64,000 nt of DNA from UBA5336 sp964492485. GTDB taxonomy: Bacteria > Pseudomonadota > Alphaproteobacteria > Caulobacterales > Hyphomonadaceae. The notes beneath the pieces are model-generated. The model was not told the DNA's origin, ran no database searches, and was given only the letters and a program-made list of their open reading frames with translations. The translations under genes were made by a program, and so were the position numbers. Shown piece by piece: positions 8,303-17,885 of this stretch (its first letter is position 1; each line of letters starts with the position of its first letter). The stretch is from the NCBI GenBank assembly GCA_964492485.1, contig CAZBKM010000005.1, forward strand, positions 62,001 through 126,000, in the 5' to 3' direction.

Positions 8303-9424
8303 TCAGCGGATGACCAGATCTGCGTGGATGGCGCCCGCCGCACTCATCGACCGGATGATGTCCACCATTTCCTGAGGTGAGACGCCCAGCGCGTTGAGAC
8401 CCGCTATCAGCTCCGAAAGCGTCGCATTGGACTCCAGCAGCGCGATGTTCTGATTACCGGTTTCCTCGATCTCGATCTCCGAGCGTGGCAGGGTGATCGT
8501 CTCTCCCTCCGCAAACGGATTGGGTTGGGACACGACAGGGGTCTCCCGGATCGTGATCGCGATGTTGCCCTGGGCTATGGCGACCTTCGAGATCGTCACA
8601 TCCTCTCCCAGAACGATCGTGCCCGACTGCTCGTCGATCACGATGCGCGCCCGGGTCGCGACCTTGACCGGCAGGTTCTCGATATCGGCCAGGATGCGAG
8701 AGGGCGATCCGGACAGGCTACGAAGATTGAGGTCGATCGTCCCCGGATCGCGAACCGTCGCGACGCCCGTACCGAGCGCCCGGTTGATCGTGTCCTCGAT
8801 CCGCGCGGCCGTGGTGAAGTTCGGATCCCTCAGGGCCAGGACCATTTCGTCGCGGCCGTTGAAATCGAAATTGATCTCCCGCTCTACCCGGGCACCTGAT
8901 GGAATGGCGCCGGTGGTCGGAATGCCCTGGCGGGTGCGCGCGCCCTGGGCCTGCACGTCAAGGCCGCTTACCACGATCGCACCCTGGGCGACCGCGTAGA
9001 CATTGTTGTCGGCGCCCTTGAGGGGTGTAAGCACCAGCGTCCCGCCTTCGAGACTCTCGGCGTCGCCGATGGAGGCCACCGACACGTCGATTGTGGATCC
9101 GTTGCGCGCGAAGGGCGGAAGCGTCGCGGTCACCAGGACCGCCGCGACGTTCTGGGGCTTGATTTCCTCACCCTGAACATTGATGCCGAGACGCTCAAGG
9201 ATATGGGACAGCGAGTCCTCGGTATACGGAGAATTCCGTACCGAATCTCCCGTTCCGTTCAGGCCGACGACAAGGCCGTAACCTACCAGATCGTTCTGCC
9301 GGACGCCCTGCACGTCGACCACGTCGCGGATCCGCACCTGGGCCTGCGCCGGCGCCGGCAACGCCAGGACGGCCACGGTGAGCGCGGTCATCACGCATGC
9401 GGCAAGGGCGGCGAAACGGGCCAT
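8303..9424 (-). CDS. flgI: Flagellar P-ring protein FlgI
   Basis: A 373-aa periplasmic protein that forms the peptidoglycan-level bushing around the rod. It has a Sec signal peptide (about 1-28, ending AQAQ) and the highly conserved body: RIRDVVDVQGVRQNDLVGYG, VGLNGTGDS, KNVAAVLVTA-type segment, a TPLKGAD stretch and a C-terminal ALGVSPQEMVDIIRSM. Full length for the family. It begins 4 nt after the flgL stop, forming flgK-flgL-flgI on the minus strand. The L-ring gene flgH lies about 10 kb away. Confidence 0.96.
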   Translation of the reverse strand: MARFAALAACVMTALTVAVLALPAPAQAQVRIRDVVDVQGVRQNDLVGYGLVVGLNGTGDSVRNSPYTEDSLSHILERLGINVQGEEIKPQNVAAVLVTATLPPFARNGSTIDVSVASIGDAESLEGGTLVLTPLKGADNNVYAVAQGAIVVSGLDVQAQGARTRQGIPTTGAIPSGARVEREINFDFNGRDEMVLALRDPNFTTAARIEDTINRALGTGVATVRDPGTIDLNLRSLSGSPSRILADIENLPVKVATRARIVIDEQSGTIVLGEDVTISKVAIAQGNIAITIRETPVVSQPNPFAEGETITLPRSEIEIEETGNQNIALLESNATLSELIAGLNALGVSPQEMVDIIRSMSAAGAIHADLVIR

Positions 9425-9428
9425 AGGC

Positions 9429-10409
9429 TTACCTCAGATAATTCAGCAGGCTGAGATTGGCGAGCCGTGATGTCAGCAGGTACGCGGCTTCGAGATTGCG
9501 CTCAAGCTCCCGTAGTTCGGTTGCGGCCTCATATTGGTCGCGCGCGGCCATGTCGTTGAACAGATCGGCCAGAAGGGTTTCTTCCGCGTCTATGGTTTCC
9601 AGCCGTTCAGCGATTTCGGCCTGTACCACGCCCCTGTCGGCACGCAGCGTCATGACCTGAGCCTGGCCCTCGCTCACCCGCTCGGACGCGGTGTCCAGGA
9701 TGGACGGGTTGGCCTCGATCAGGGCCGGCTGGTCGCCCGGTGCGGAGATGGCATAGACCGCCAGTCCCGACACCAGACGCCGGAGACCGGGGTCCATGCC
9801 GGTGACGGCGTCGGGATCTGTGGCCGTCTCGGTTCCCGAATAGATGTCGGTTCGCCAGCCACCGGCGGGATCATTGAAATAGTCGTCGAGTTGCGCTTCG
9901 AAGTCGGCGGCGTCTGTGGCCGTTTCGGCTATGGTGCGGATATCGGCGAGCAGTTCGCCCACCGGCGCGAAGGGTTTGGTGGATGTCGCGTCACCGGAGA
10001 AGAGGTAGCGCTCGCCATATCGCGCGTTCAGGGCGCTGAAGGCCTGTTCCAGCGCCGACTCCGCGCCGCGCGCGGCGGCAGCCTGGCCGGGTCCATCCTC
10101 TGCGCCGCGCGCCGCGAGCATCCGGACATGCACTTCGTTGGTGTCGTCGTGAAGGTCCGTGAGGCTGCGCTGGATCATGTCGAGCCGGGCCTCGCGAAAG
10201 CCGATGCGCGTGCGCTCCTGTTCGAGATCCGTCACGGCCTTCTGGCTGAGCATGGCCTTGCCGATCGTGCCGCCGAGGTGGCCGGTCAGGTCGGCGCGAC
10301 GACCGGTCGTGGATTCCTCCGCGGCCGTTTCGATCCGCCCACGGAGGTCGGCAACCGTGTCTGAGAGGCGCCCGCCGATCAGGGCGCTCAGGGGCGGCAG
10401 ATCGATCAT
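9429..10409 (-). CDS. flgL: Hook-filament junction protein FlgL
   Basis: A 326-aa flagellin-related protein. The N- and C-terminal helices are flagellin-like (TGRRADLTGHLGG; LRELERNLEAAYLLTSRLANLSLLNYL at the end), and the middle contains RYLFSGDATSTKPF, the FlgL signature. It joins the last hook-associated ring to the filament. It starts 1 nt after the flgK stop. Confidence 0.88.
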   Translation of the reverse strand: MIDLPPLSALIGGRLSDTVADLRGRIETAAEESTTGRRADLTGHLGGTIGKAMLSQKAVTDLEQERTRIGFREARLDMIQRSLTDLHDDTNEVHVRMLAARGAEDGPGQAAAARGAESALEQAFSALNARYGERYLFSGDATSTKPFAPVGELLADIRTIAETATDAADFEAQLDDYFNDPAGGWRTDIYSGTETATDPDAVTGMDPGLRRLVSGLAVYAISAPGDQPALIEANPSILDTASERVSEGQAQVMTLRADRGVVQAEIAERLETIDAEETLLADLFNDMAARDQYEAATELRELERNLEAAYLLTSRLANLSLLNYLR

Positions 10410-10410
10410 C

Positions 10411-11859
10411 CTAGAGCTCCATCAGCCGGTTCAGCATCTCATTGGCGACCTGGATCACCCTCGCATTCGCGGCGTAGGCCTGTTCGATGAGCAGAAGGTC
10501 CTGCATCTCCGCGTCGGTATCGACCGCAGTCTGAGCCTGCTCGGCATCCCGCAGCATGGCGTGCTGTGCGGTAGTGGAAGAGAGGACCGCATCGTAACCG
10601 ACACGCTTCTGTCCGGTCAGCGAGGCGAAATGACCGACCAGTTCGGTGGAACTGAACGCGCCCTGGATACCGCTCTCATCGATGGCGTTGACGGTCGTCA
10701 CGCCGTCGAGCAGGCCCTGCAGGATGTCGGCATAGCCTGTGGGACCTGGTGCCGCAGCCTCAAGTCCGTCGCGCAGGCGCCAGGCCTCGCCGCCCTGGGC
10801 AGGATCGACGGCCGGATTCAGCGCGATCCGTCCGGCCAGTCCCGGATCGCCCGTGCCGGCACTGTCGACGAACAGCCCCGGATCGCCAGGCGTTTTCGTT
10901 GGATCGATGGAATCGGCCGAGAGCCGGCCAATCAGGTCGCCCGCGAGCGTGTCGAGCTGGGCCTGAAAGCCCGGCAGGTCCTGATCGCGCAGGGTGAACA
11001 GCGCGCCGAACAGTCCGCTGGACACGGCGCCGTAAGAGGTCGCGCCTGGCGTCAGGTCGACACCCTCGACGGTCAGTCGCGACAGGTCTCCCGTCTCGAC
11101 CGTCTGGCCAGCCTGAAAGGCAGTGGAGACCTCGAACTCGAGCTGCTTGGCGGTTCCTGCCACCAGGTAGACCCCTTCCTGGGTCAGGACGTCCACGCGG
11201 CCGCGATCGCGCTCAATGACTTGCAGCGGCATGTATTCGGCGACGGTATCGAGCGCGCGCTGGCGTTCGTCCTTGAGGCCGGCGGCGCGGTTGGTGAACT
11301 CGCCCGCGCTGGCGATCTCGCCGTTCAGACGCTCGATGTCCTTCAGCGCGGCATTGACTTCCAGTACGCCGTCGGAAATCGCGCGGTCAGCCTCCTTGCG
11401 CTGGTTTGCCACCATGTCGGTCAGGGCGTGGAACTCGCCGATGATCGATTGCGCCGCGCTCAGCGTCACGTTCAGATCGGCGCTGCTTTCCGGGGCGGCC
11501 ACCGCGTTTCGCAGGCCGCGCTCGAAGTCGGCGAAGTGCTGGAACAGCCCTGTTCCCTCCGCGGTGTCGCCGAGCCGTGCCGAGATGGTCTGCCAGGCCG
11601 AGGACAGCACGTTGGCCTGTGCCAGGTCGCTGCCTGCGGCGCGTCGCTGAGCCGTGAGGACGGCGTCCTGGGACCTGGCGATCCCTTCGGCACGTACGCC
11701 ATTGGAGTCGCCGGCGACGAGCTGCTCGCTGAGGACCAGGGAGCGCCGCACATAGCCGGGCGTGGCGGCATTCGCCACGTTGTTGGCCACGATGTCCGCC
11801 CTCAGACCGTTGATCTGAAGGCCGCTGCGGGCCGCGTCGATGGCGCCTGACAGGCTCAT
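10411..11859 (-). CDS. flgK: Hook-associated protein FlgK
   Basis: A 482-aa hook-filament junction protein. The N-terminus carries the rod/hook signature (AARSGLQINGLRADIVANNVANAATPGYVRR, read in segments) and the C-terminus LLIEQAYAANARVIQVANEMLNRLMEL, the two coiled-coil ends typical of the axial family. The middle matches FlgK (LNGEIASAGEF, LKDERQRALD). It is the first gene of flgK-flgL-flgI, 29 nt downstream of flgE. Confidence 0.93.
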   Translation of the reverse strand: MSLSGAIDAARSGLQINGLRADIVANNVANAATPGYVRRSLVLSEQLVAGDSNGVRAEGIARSQDAVLTAQRRAAGSDLAQANVLSSAWQTISARLGDTAEGTGLFQHFADFERGLRNAVAAPESSADLNVTLSAAQSIIGEFHALTDMVANQRKEADRAISDGVLEVNAALKDIERLNGEIASAGEFTNRAAGLKDERQRALDTVAEYMPLQVIERDRGRVDVLTQEGVYLVAGTAKQLEFEVSTAFQAGQTVETGDLSRLTVEGVDLTPGATSYGAVSSGLFGALFTLRDQDLPGFQAQLDTLAGDLIGRLSADSIDPTKTPGDPGLFVDSAGTGDPGLAGRIALNPAVDPAQGGEAWRLRDGLEAAAPGPTGYADILQGLLDGVTTVNAIDESGIQGAFSSTELVGHFASLTGQKRVGYDAVLSSTTAQHAMLRDAEQAQTAVDTDAEMQDLLLIEQAYAANARVIQVANEMLNRLMEL

Positions 11860-11888
11860 GTGACTGAGGGCCTAGCCAACCCGGGCGC

Positions 11889-13199
11889 CTAGCGCTTCAG
11901 GTTGGTGGTTTCCTGCAGCATCTCGTCCACCGTCTGGACGATCTTCGCATTCGACGAATAGGAGCGCTGCGTCTCGATCAGGTCTGTAAGCTCGGAGGCA
12001 ATGTCGGTGGTCGATTCCATCAGGGCATAGCCAGACATGCCACCCACCGGTCCGGTTCCGGCATCCCAGAGGTACAGGTCGCCGCTGGCCGCGGACACCG
12101 AGAAGGCCTGCGAATCGCGCGCGTTCAGGCCGTTCATGTTGGGCACGTCGCCCACGGGGATCTGGTAAAGGGTGCGGCGAAGTCCGGTGTCGTAAATGGC
12201 CTGGAGGAAGCCGCGCTCGTCGACCTCCACCGTTTGCAGATCGCCGATGGGCGCCCCGTCCTTGGTGATCTCGGTCGGAGCGAACGGCGCGGACAGTTGC
12301 GTGATGCCGACCGTATCGCCTGGCCGTCCGATGGCAACATCGACGGGCCCGTGGTTGAGGGTCAGGGACACGCGTCCGGTCGCCGCGTCATAAGCCGCCC
12401 CCCCGCCTGCCGTCACGCTTGCGATCCGGCCGCCATTGGCAGGCGTGTCGCTGAAGGTGATGTCAAGGTTGCCGATGGAGGCAGCGGGATCGCCCGCGCC
12501 GTCGAAGATTTCCACGGTCCAGTTGTTGGACGGCGGATCGCCCGCTGCAGGGACCGTGGGCGTGAATTCCATGGTCAAAGTCTGCGGTCGACCGAGATTG
12601 TCGAAATACTCAATCGGCACGCTGTAGGCGTCTCCGGATCCACCGGCAAGCGTCGCATCGGCGGGCAGGTTAATGCCGAGTTCGATGTTTTCCGTCGGTG
12701 CCGCGGTGAAGCGCGAAACGGACACATTCACCGGTTCCAGGTTCACGCCGCTGTTTCGGCTGACATTGCCAATCTCGCCATCGGCATTGGCTTCCCAGCC
12801 CAGCAGGAAGAGCCCACTCTGTGTGCGTAGATAGCCGTTTTCGTCGGCGTAGAAGGAGCCGGTCGGCGTCAGCATCAGGTCCCGCTCCGTCGACAGGGCG
12901 TTCACCCCCTGAATGTCCGTCACCGGCATCAGGCCGCGCCCGGCCACCGCCAGGTCCGTGGCGTTGCCCGTGGAGATCAGGGACCCGGTCGCGGCCACAT
13001 CCTTGAACGTGTCGACCTTGACGCCCCCCGCGGAGTAGGCGGACGTCTGTTGCTCCACCACCAGGCTGGAGAACTCCGCCTGGCTGCGCTTGTAGCCGTA
13101 GGTCGCAGAGTTGGCGATGTTGTCGGAAATCGTTGACAGCCGCGTGGCGTTGGCATTCAGGCCCATCACGCCCGCGTTCAGTGACGCAGAAATGCTCAT
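11889..13199 (-). CDS. flgE: Flagellar hook protein FlgE
   Basis: A 436-aa hook subunit. The start MSISASLNAGVMGL leads into the conserved LSTISDNIANSATYGYKRS; the protein ends with ETQRSYSSNAKIVQTVDEMLQETTNLKR. Between lie the hook domains (GRGLMPVT, TPTGSFYADENGYLRTQSG, NLGRPQTLTMEFTP). The open frame extends 85 codons upstream, but this ATG has a CAGGAG site and is where the family begins. A GGTTAAC motif lies about 50 nt upstream. Confidence 0.94.
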   Translation of the reverse strand: MSISASLNAGVMGLNANATRLSTISDNIANSATYGYKRSQAEFSSLVVEQQTSAYSAGGVKVDTFKDVAATGSLISTGNATDLAVAGRGLMPVTDIQGVNALSTERDLMLTPTGSFYADENGYLRTQSGLFLLGWEANADGEIGNVSRNSGVNLEPVNVSVSRFTAAPTENIELGINLPADATLAGGSGDAYSVPIEYFDNLGRPQTLTMEFTPTVPAAGDPPSNNWTVEIFDGAGDPAASIGNLDITFSDTPANGGRIASVTAGGGAAYDAATGRVSLTLNHGPVDVAIGRPGDTVGITQLSAPFAPTEITKDGAPIGDLQTVEVDERGFLQAIYDTGLRRTLYQIPVGDVPNMNGLNARDSQAFSVSAASGDLYLWDAGTGPVGGMSGYALMESTTDIASELTDLIETQRSYSSNAKIVQTVDEMLQETTNLKR

Positions 13200-13279
13200 G
13201 TCGGTTTGCTCCTGCTGACCGGACAGGGGCAATCTGGCGGGCCTTTGGTTAACAAGCCCATAATCTACGTTAAGACGGG

Positions 13280-14143
13280 CTACTCCGTCAGGATGGTGAT
13301 CGATATCCGTCGGTTCTGCGCGGCAGCGGGATTGGCCGGAACGAGCGGGTCGGTGTCGGCCTTGCCGGAGACTTCGACGATCCTCGACGGTTCGAGCCCG
13401 TTTTCGGTCAGGAGACGCCGGGCGGTATTCGCCCGATCTGCCGACAGATCCCAATTGTCGTAATCTGCACGTCCGCGATACGGACGGTTGTCGGTGTGGC
13501 CGACGATCTTGATCTCGTTCTCGAAGCCGCCGAACGTCCCCGACACGCTCGAGAGCAACTTGCCGAGCAGCAATGACGGCTCGCTCTGGCCCAGTTCGAA
13601 CAGGGGTTCGCGCTCGGAATCGGTGATCTCCAGGACGATTCCTTCCGGCGACATCTTGATCAGGAGGTGTTCGGAGACACGCTGTCCGTCCTCGCTGAGG
13701 CCCGAGCGCATGTCCTCGAGGTTTCGGGCGATCTCTGTTCGCTCGGTGTTCGGCGTCGAGGCGGCGTCGTCATTCGGCGCCTGGCGCCCCTTTTCCGGGT
13801 AGAGCTGGTCATTCGGAAAGGCGACGCTCTTCTCGCGCTGAGCGCCTGTCCCCATCTTCGCATAGGTTTGTTCGGAAAAGATCGACGACCCGTTCAGACC
13901 GTCGGCGCCGCCGCCGGAAATCCGGCTGATCGGAATCGTCGGGTTGAAGTAGTCCGAGATCCCCTTGCGCTGCTCCTCGGTGGTCGCGTTCAGAAGCCAC
14001 ATCAGCAGAAAGAACGCCATCATCGCAGTGACGAAGTCGGCATAGGCCACCTTCCAGGCCCCGCCATGGTGCCCGTCGGCCTTGTGGACCTTCTTCCGCT
14101 TGATGATCGTCGGCGCCACGTCTGTGGCTTGGTTAACGTCCAT
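13280..14143 (-). CDS. motB: Flagellar motor stator protein MotB
   Basis: A 287-aa stator subunit. After a basic cytoplasmic tail comes the single transmembrane helix AYADFVTAMMAFFLLMWLL with the proton-carrying Asp at residue 36. A periplasmic linker and plug region follow, then an OmpA-like peptidoglycan-binding domain (KIVGHTDNRPYRG, NWDLSADRANTARRLL, AAAQNRRISITI). I chose the ATG at 14143 because GGTGGGG lies just upstream; a GTG 9 nt further is possible. It is not next to motA; the divergent fliM-like gene lies between them. Confidence 0.95.
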   Translation of the reverse strand: MDVNQATDVAPTIIKRKKVHKADGHHGGAWKVAYADFVTAMMAFFLLMWLLNATTEEQRKGISDYFNPTIPISRISGGGADGLNGSSIFSEQTYAKMGTGAQREKSVAFPNDQLYPEKGRQAPNDDAASTPNTERTEIARNLEDMRSGLSEDGQRVSEHLLIKMSPEGIVLEITDSEREPLFELGQSEPSLLLGKLLSSVSGTFGGFENEIKIVGHTDNRPYRGRADYDNWDLSADRANTARRLLTENGLEPSRIVEVSGKADTDPLVPANPAAAQNRRISITILTE

Positions 14144-14279
14144 CTGCCCCACCGTTCTGTGATCGGTGCATGATTAGCAGGGCGTACTGAAGGAATTATC
14201 CCTAACGGACCTCCACATTCGGGCTAGTCGATAATCTTTTGTAAACCGTTGCAGCACATCCGTTCAGACATACGCAGCA

Positions 14280-15212
14280 ATGCGAGTCTCGGGGACGATT
14301 GTGTCAACGGTTCTGCGAAAGAAGATCGAGGCCGCCACGGGCATTCCGCCGTCGATCCTGAGGGCGCAAGCCTTCTGGGACGGGCTTGTGTCGGGCGTTC
14401 GCACCTGGGCCGGCGCTAGCCTCGGCGCGGAGGCGGAGGTGCGCGTCGGTGCCCGGCGAATAATGCCGGGTCCGGACATACCGATCATGTTCGAAGGCGG
14501 TTTCAGCCACATCTTTGCTGCCGATGTGGCGCCCGGCATCTGCGCAGTCTCCTTCGATGACGCCATCGTCCGTCTCAATGCATCGCAAAGGTTACAGCAG
14601 GACGTCGAGACCCTGGCCGACACGTCGGTGCTGTTTCTGCGCCTCCTGAGCGAGCAGCCGGCCGTCGACCTCTGGTCCCGGCTCGGCGGCCCCCTTCCCG
14701 GACATGCGCCGTCGGCCGGTATCGCGGCGCTGGCTGACTGGAAGGGTGCCAAAGGCGGCTTCGCGGACGGCACGCGCTACCTCCTGGCCGAATTGATGCT
14801 CGACCTGTCCGGGCAGACAGCCACCGTGACGCTTGTCCTGGACCTAGACTATGTCCAGCGTGTCAGCCGGGAAACGGGGCGACGCGGGGAAGATCGGGGG
14901 CAGGCGAGCGCCACCGCACGGGAAACATTGAAGGACCGGGTACGGGCGACAGCCGTGACCATCGATGCGGTTATCGACAGGCTGGCGCTCACCCTTGGCG
15001 AGTGTGCGGATCTGAAGGTCGGCCAGGTCCTGCCGCTGGCTGAAGCCGACCCGTCGCGCCTGTCGCTGATGGCGGAAACCATCGACGGATCCGTCGAGAT
15101 CGGAACCGGCGAGTTAGGAGTTCTGAAACAGCAACGGGCTTTAAAGCTGACAACATCGGTCAGTGCGTCCTTCGCCCGGGACATCTCGGGCGCCCCGAGG
15201 CGCACGCCGTGA
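14280..15212 (+). CDS. fliM: Divergent FliM-like motor switch protein
   Basis: A 310-aa protein. A C-terminal SpoA-type domain (about residues 240-300: CADLKVGQVLPLAEADP, IDGSVEIGTGELGVLKQQRALKL) and a middle region with GGFSHIFAADVAPG and ALADWKGAK fit the FliM family. It is shorter than usual and lacks the LSQxEIDxLL-type N-terminal helix by which FliM binds CheY-P. Position before motA and opposite motB, and the absence of any other fliM here, support the call. Identity as FliM is an inference; it could be another FliM/FliN-family protein. Confidence 0.7.
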   Translation: MRVSGTIVSTVLRKKIEAATGIPPSILRAQAFWDGLVSGVRTWAGASLGAEAEVRVGARRIMPGPDIPIMFEGGFSHIFAADVAPGICAVSFDDAIVRLNASQRLQQDVETLADTSVLFLRLLSEQPAVDLWSRLGGPLPGHAPSAGIAALADWKGAKGGFADGTRYLLAELMLDLSGQTATVTLVLDLDYVQRVSRETGRRGEDRGQASATARETLKDRVRATAVTIDAVIDRLALTLGECADLKVGQVLPLAEADPSRLSLMAETIDGSVEIGTGELGVLKQQRALKLTTSVSASFARDISGAPRRTP

Positions 15213-15240
15213 CGGGTGAAGTGGTGAGTGGAGGCTTGAG

Positions 15241-16107
15241 GTGAACGCGATTGGCGGATTGGCGATTACGCTCGTCATGGTGTTCGGCGGCTACCTGCTG
15301 GCGGGCGGCAAGATGGAAATCATCACGCATGCGCTGCCCTTCGAGATGATGATGATCGGCGGCGCCGCAATGGGTGCCTTCGTGGCGGCCAACAATATCG
15401 AGACGATCAAGCATACGGCTGGCGACGTCGTCGCCGCCTTCACGGGTCCCAAATGGAAGAAGTCGGACTATCAGGACCTGCTCTGCCTGATGCACGAACT
15501 GCTCAATATCCTGAAAGAGAACCCGGTCGATATCGAGGCGCACATCGAAAAGCCCCAGGAATCGAGCATCTTCACGAAGTATCCCAAGATCCTGAAGGAC
15601 CACGCCGCGATCGAGATGATCTGCGACACCATACGGTCCTTCCTGATGAATTTCGACAATGTCCACCAGGTCGAGGAACTGCTTGAGAAGCAGCTCGACG
15701 CCCTCATGGAAGAGCGTCAGCACGGGGCGCATGCCTTGCAGACCATGGCGGATGCGCTGCCCGCCCTGGGCATCGTCGCCGCGGTGCTGGGCGTGATCAA
15801 GACCATGGCATCCATCGACAAGCCGCCGGAGATCCTGGGCGGAATGATCGGTGGTGCGCTGGTCGGAACCTTCCTTGGCGTGTTCCTCGCCTATGGCGTT
15901 GTCGGGCCCTTTGCCCAGAAGGTGAAGCAGATACGGCTCGAGGAACACTTCTTCTACTCGATGATCGGTGAGGTGCTGGTCTCCAACCTGCACCGCAATC
16001 CCGTGAACATCTGCGTCGAAGTGGCCCGCCGCCATGCGCCAACGCGTGTGCGGCCCTCCTTCGACGAGGTCGAGCAAGCGATCAGGGAGTTGAAGCGCGC
16101 CGCATGA
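15241..16107 (+). CDS. motA: Flagellar motor stator protein MotA
   Basis: A 288-aa four-helix inner-membrane channel protein. It has GLAITLVMVFGGYLLAGGKM at the N-terminus, a large cytoplasmic loop, and the conserved PALGIVAAVLGVIKTM segment with the key Pro near residue 174, followed by GGALVGTFLGVFLAYGVVGPFA. The start is GTG with a GGAGGCTTGAG site. It overlaps the next gene by 4 nt (ATGA). Confidence 0.96.
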   Translation: MNAIGGLAITLVMVFGGYLLAGGKMEIITHALPFEMMMIGGAAMGAFVAANNIETIKHTAGDVVAAFTGPKWKKSDYQDLLCLMHELLNILKENPVDIEAHIEKPQESSIFTKYPKILKDHAAIEMICDTIRSFLMNFDNVHQVEELLEKQLDALMEERQHGAHALQTMADALPALGIVAAVLGVIKTMASIDKPPEILGGMIGGALVGTFLGVFLAYGVVGPFAQKVKQIRLEEHFFYSMIGEVLVSNLHRNPVNICVEVARRHAPTRVRPSFDEVEQAIRELKRAA

Positions 16108-17885
16108 GGTTTGCCACGTCCCCGCTCCTGACCGTCCTGCTGCTGCTGGCACCCGTCTGGGCGGCCGGTACGGCCGGCTCCGACGAGGCCGAGCGTGAGA
16201 CACGGGCCAGTGAGGATGCGGAAGCCCTGGCGAACGATCTCGACCGGGTCCTGCAAGAGGCCATGAGCCAGGGGCTCCTGTCGCCGGTGCGGCCGGCTAC
16301 GGGCGATCCCGCAGGGCGCGATGAGGGCGTCCCTGGATCCCCGCCAACCCAACCGCAGGCGGCCGTGGACGTTCCGCCCATCCTCCCCAGGGCCCGTGTC
16401 GATTGTGGACAGCCCTTTCCGCTGGACTTTGACGGCTATCAGGGACTGACGCGGTATCAGGAGATCTACGATTTCCGGGCCAACCCGGACGCGCCCGAGG
16501 CCCAGTCCGACAGCCTTGGCCAGGCGATGCTGGCCAAGGCCTATCTCGCCCTAGGCCTGACAGCCGAAGCCCTGATGACGCTCGGCGATGACGACAGCCC
16601 GCGGGCCATGGCCCTGCGCAAGGCTGCCCGTCTGGTCGAGGGCAAGTCGGCGCCCGACACGGATTTTTTCAGGGAGTTCGCCGCGTGTCATGAGCGGGGC
16701 CGACTCTGGCTGGCGCTTGCCCTGCTCTCCGAAGGCGAAGCGGATGGCGCGGCCCTTCTCAATGCCAATCTCGGCGACTTCCGTCAGTTACCCCTGCGTC
16801 TGAGAATCGAGGCGGCGGCCCTCGCCGTACCGAAGCTCGATGCGCTGTCGGAACCGGTCATCTCTCAGAAGATGATGGCTGACTTCACACCCGAAGAGAT
16901 CGAGAGCTCGGCCGAACTTCAGTTCAAGCTTGCGCTGGCCCGCTTGAATTCCGGTGAAGATGCCGCCGAGGAGGTCGTTCGCGGCTTCCTCAACCAGCCT
17001 CCGTACCAGGAAGAGGCCCTGGCGGCGATGTTGCGGCGGGGCCACGATGTGGAGATGGGCGATCCAGAGATCATGCTTGATGGCCTGATGACGCAGATCC
17101 GTAAGGCGGAGCGCGACGAGGACGTGGCCGCTACGGTCAGCTTCGCGCTCAAGACGTTCAGCGCCCGTGCCGAATACGATCGGATCCTGGAGCTGGCGCG
17201 GATGCCCGTACTGCAACGCAAGCCCGTACAGGACATGATCCGGCTGCATGCCGTTGCGGCGTTTCGACGAGACCTGACAAGTGACGATCCCCTTCGCAAT
17301 CTCACGGCCATTCGCGCGCTGGCCTCGCAGGAGGCCGCGCTGCTCGACGAGGCTGACGACCGTGATGGCTATTTCGACCTCGCTGCAGCGCGTGCCGAGC
17401 GGTTCGGGTTCCCGTCCCTGGCGGCAGACCTGGCGGCCCGTATCGACGATGAGGCCGGCGGCGCCCGCTACACCGCCGAACGCGCCTATCGCGCGGGCGA
17501 ATACGAGACGGTGTTCGCCATGGCTCGCCGCAACACCGAGGATGACCGGATCGCCCTGCTCGCCGCGCTCGGCGCCGTGCGCACAGGTGATGGTGCGGCG
17601 GTTTCGGACTTCCTGCCCCGCATATCGCAAGACCCTGCCAATGTCCTGCGCCTGATCGAGGCTGACGCGGACAGTGGTCACTGGGTCCTGCCCGAGGCCT
17701 GGTTCGAAACGGCCACCCGCCTGGAGGCGCCGGCGCAGCGCCAGCGAGTGGCGCGTGTGCTTGCCATGCGCGATGGCGCCAGGGGCAGGCAGGAGGCACC
17801 GTCCGAGATGTCGATCGCCGAAATCGGTGACGCGCTCGCGCGTAGCGAGGCGGTCCTCAACACGCTGGGAAAGGAGACTTTCTGA
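16104..17885 (+). CDS. Large periplasmic helical-repeat protein in stator operon (MotC-like by context)
   Basis: A 593-aa protein with a signal peptide (about 1-21), an acidic and Pro-rich linker (25-100), a short conserved-looking segment (RVDCGQPFPLDFDGYQGL) and then about 450 residues that read as alpha-helical repeats (Ala-rich helices such as LAKAYLALGLTAEALMTLG, LALALLSEGEADGAALL, AERAYRAGEYETVFAMA), TPR/SEL1-like in rhythm. I do not recognise a named family from sequence. It is coupled to motA by a 4-nt overlap and to flgF by a 1-nt overlap. A periplasmic stator-associated role like that of rhizobial MotC, with the MotE-like protein at 1926 as chaperone, is inference. Confidence 0.7.
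   Translation: MRFATSPLLTVLLLLAPVWAAGTAGSDEAERETRASEDAEALANDLDRVLQEAMSQGLLSPVRPATGDPAGRDEGVPGSPPTQPQAAVDVPPILPRARVDCGQPFPLDFDGYQGLTRYQEIYDFRANPDAPEAQSDSLGQAMLAKAYLALGLTAEALMTLGDDDSPRAMALRKAARLVEGKSAPDTDFFREFAACHERGRLWLALALLSEGEADGAALLNANLGDFRQLPLRLRIEAAALAVPKLDALSEPVISQKMMADFTPEEIESSAELQFKLALARLNSGEDAAEEVVRGFLNQPPYQEEALAAMLRRGHDVEMGDPEIMLDGLMTQIRKAERDEDVAATVSFALKTFSARAEYDRILELARMPVLQRKPVQDMIRLHAVAAFRRDLTSDDPLRNLTAIRALASQEAALLDEADDRDGYFDLAAARAERFGFPSLAADLAARIDDEAGGARYTAERAYRAGEYETVFAMARRNTEDDRIALLAALGAVRTGDGAAVSDFLPRISQDPANVLRLIEADADSGHWVLPEAWFETATRLEAPAQRQRVARVLAMRDGARGRQEAPSEMSIAEIGDALARSEAVLNTLGKETF

Noticed and set aside
10159..11850. 563-codon plus-strand frame opposite flgL and flgK
   Set aside because: No protein-like pattern; flgK and flgL signatures on the minus strand explain the region.
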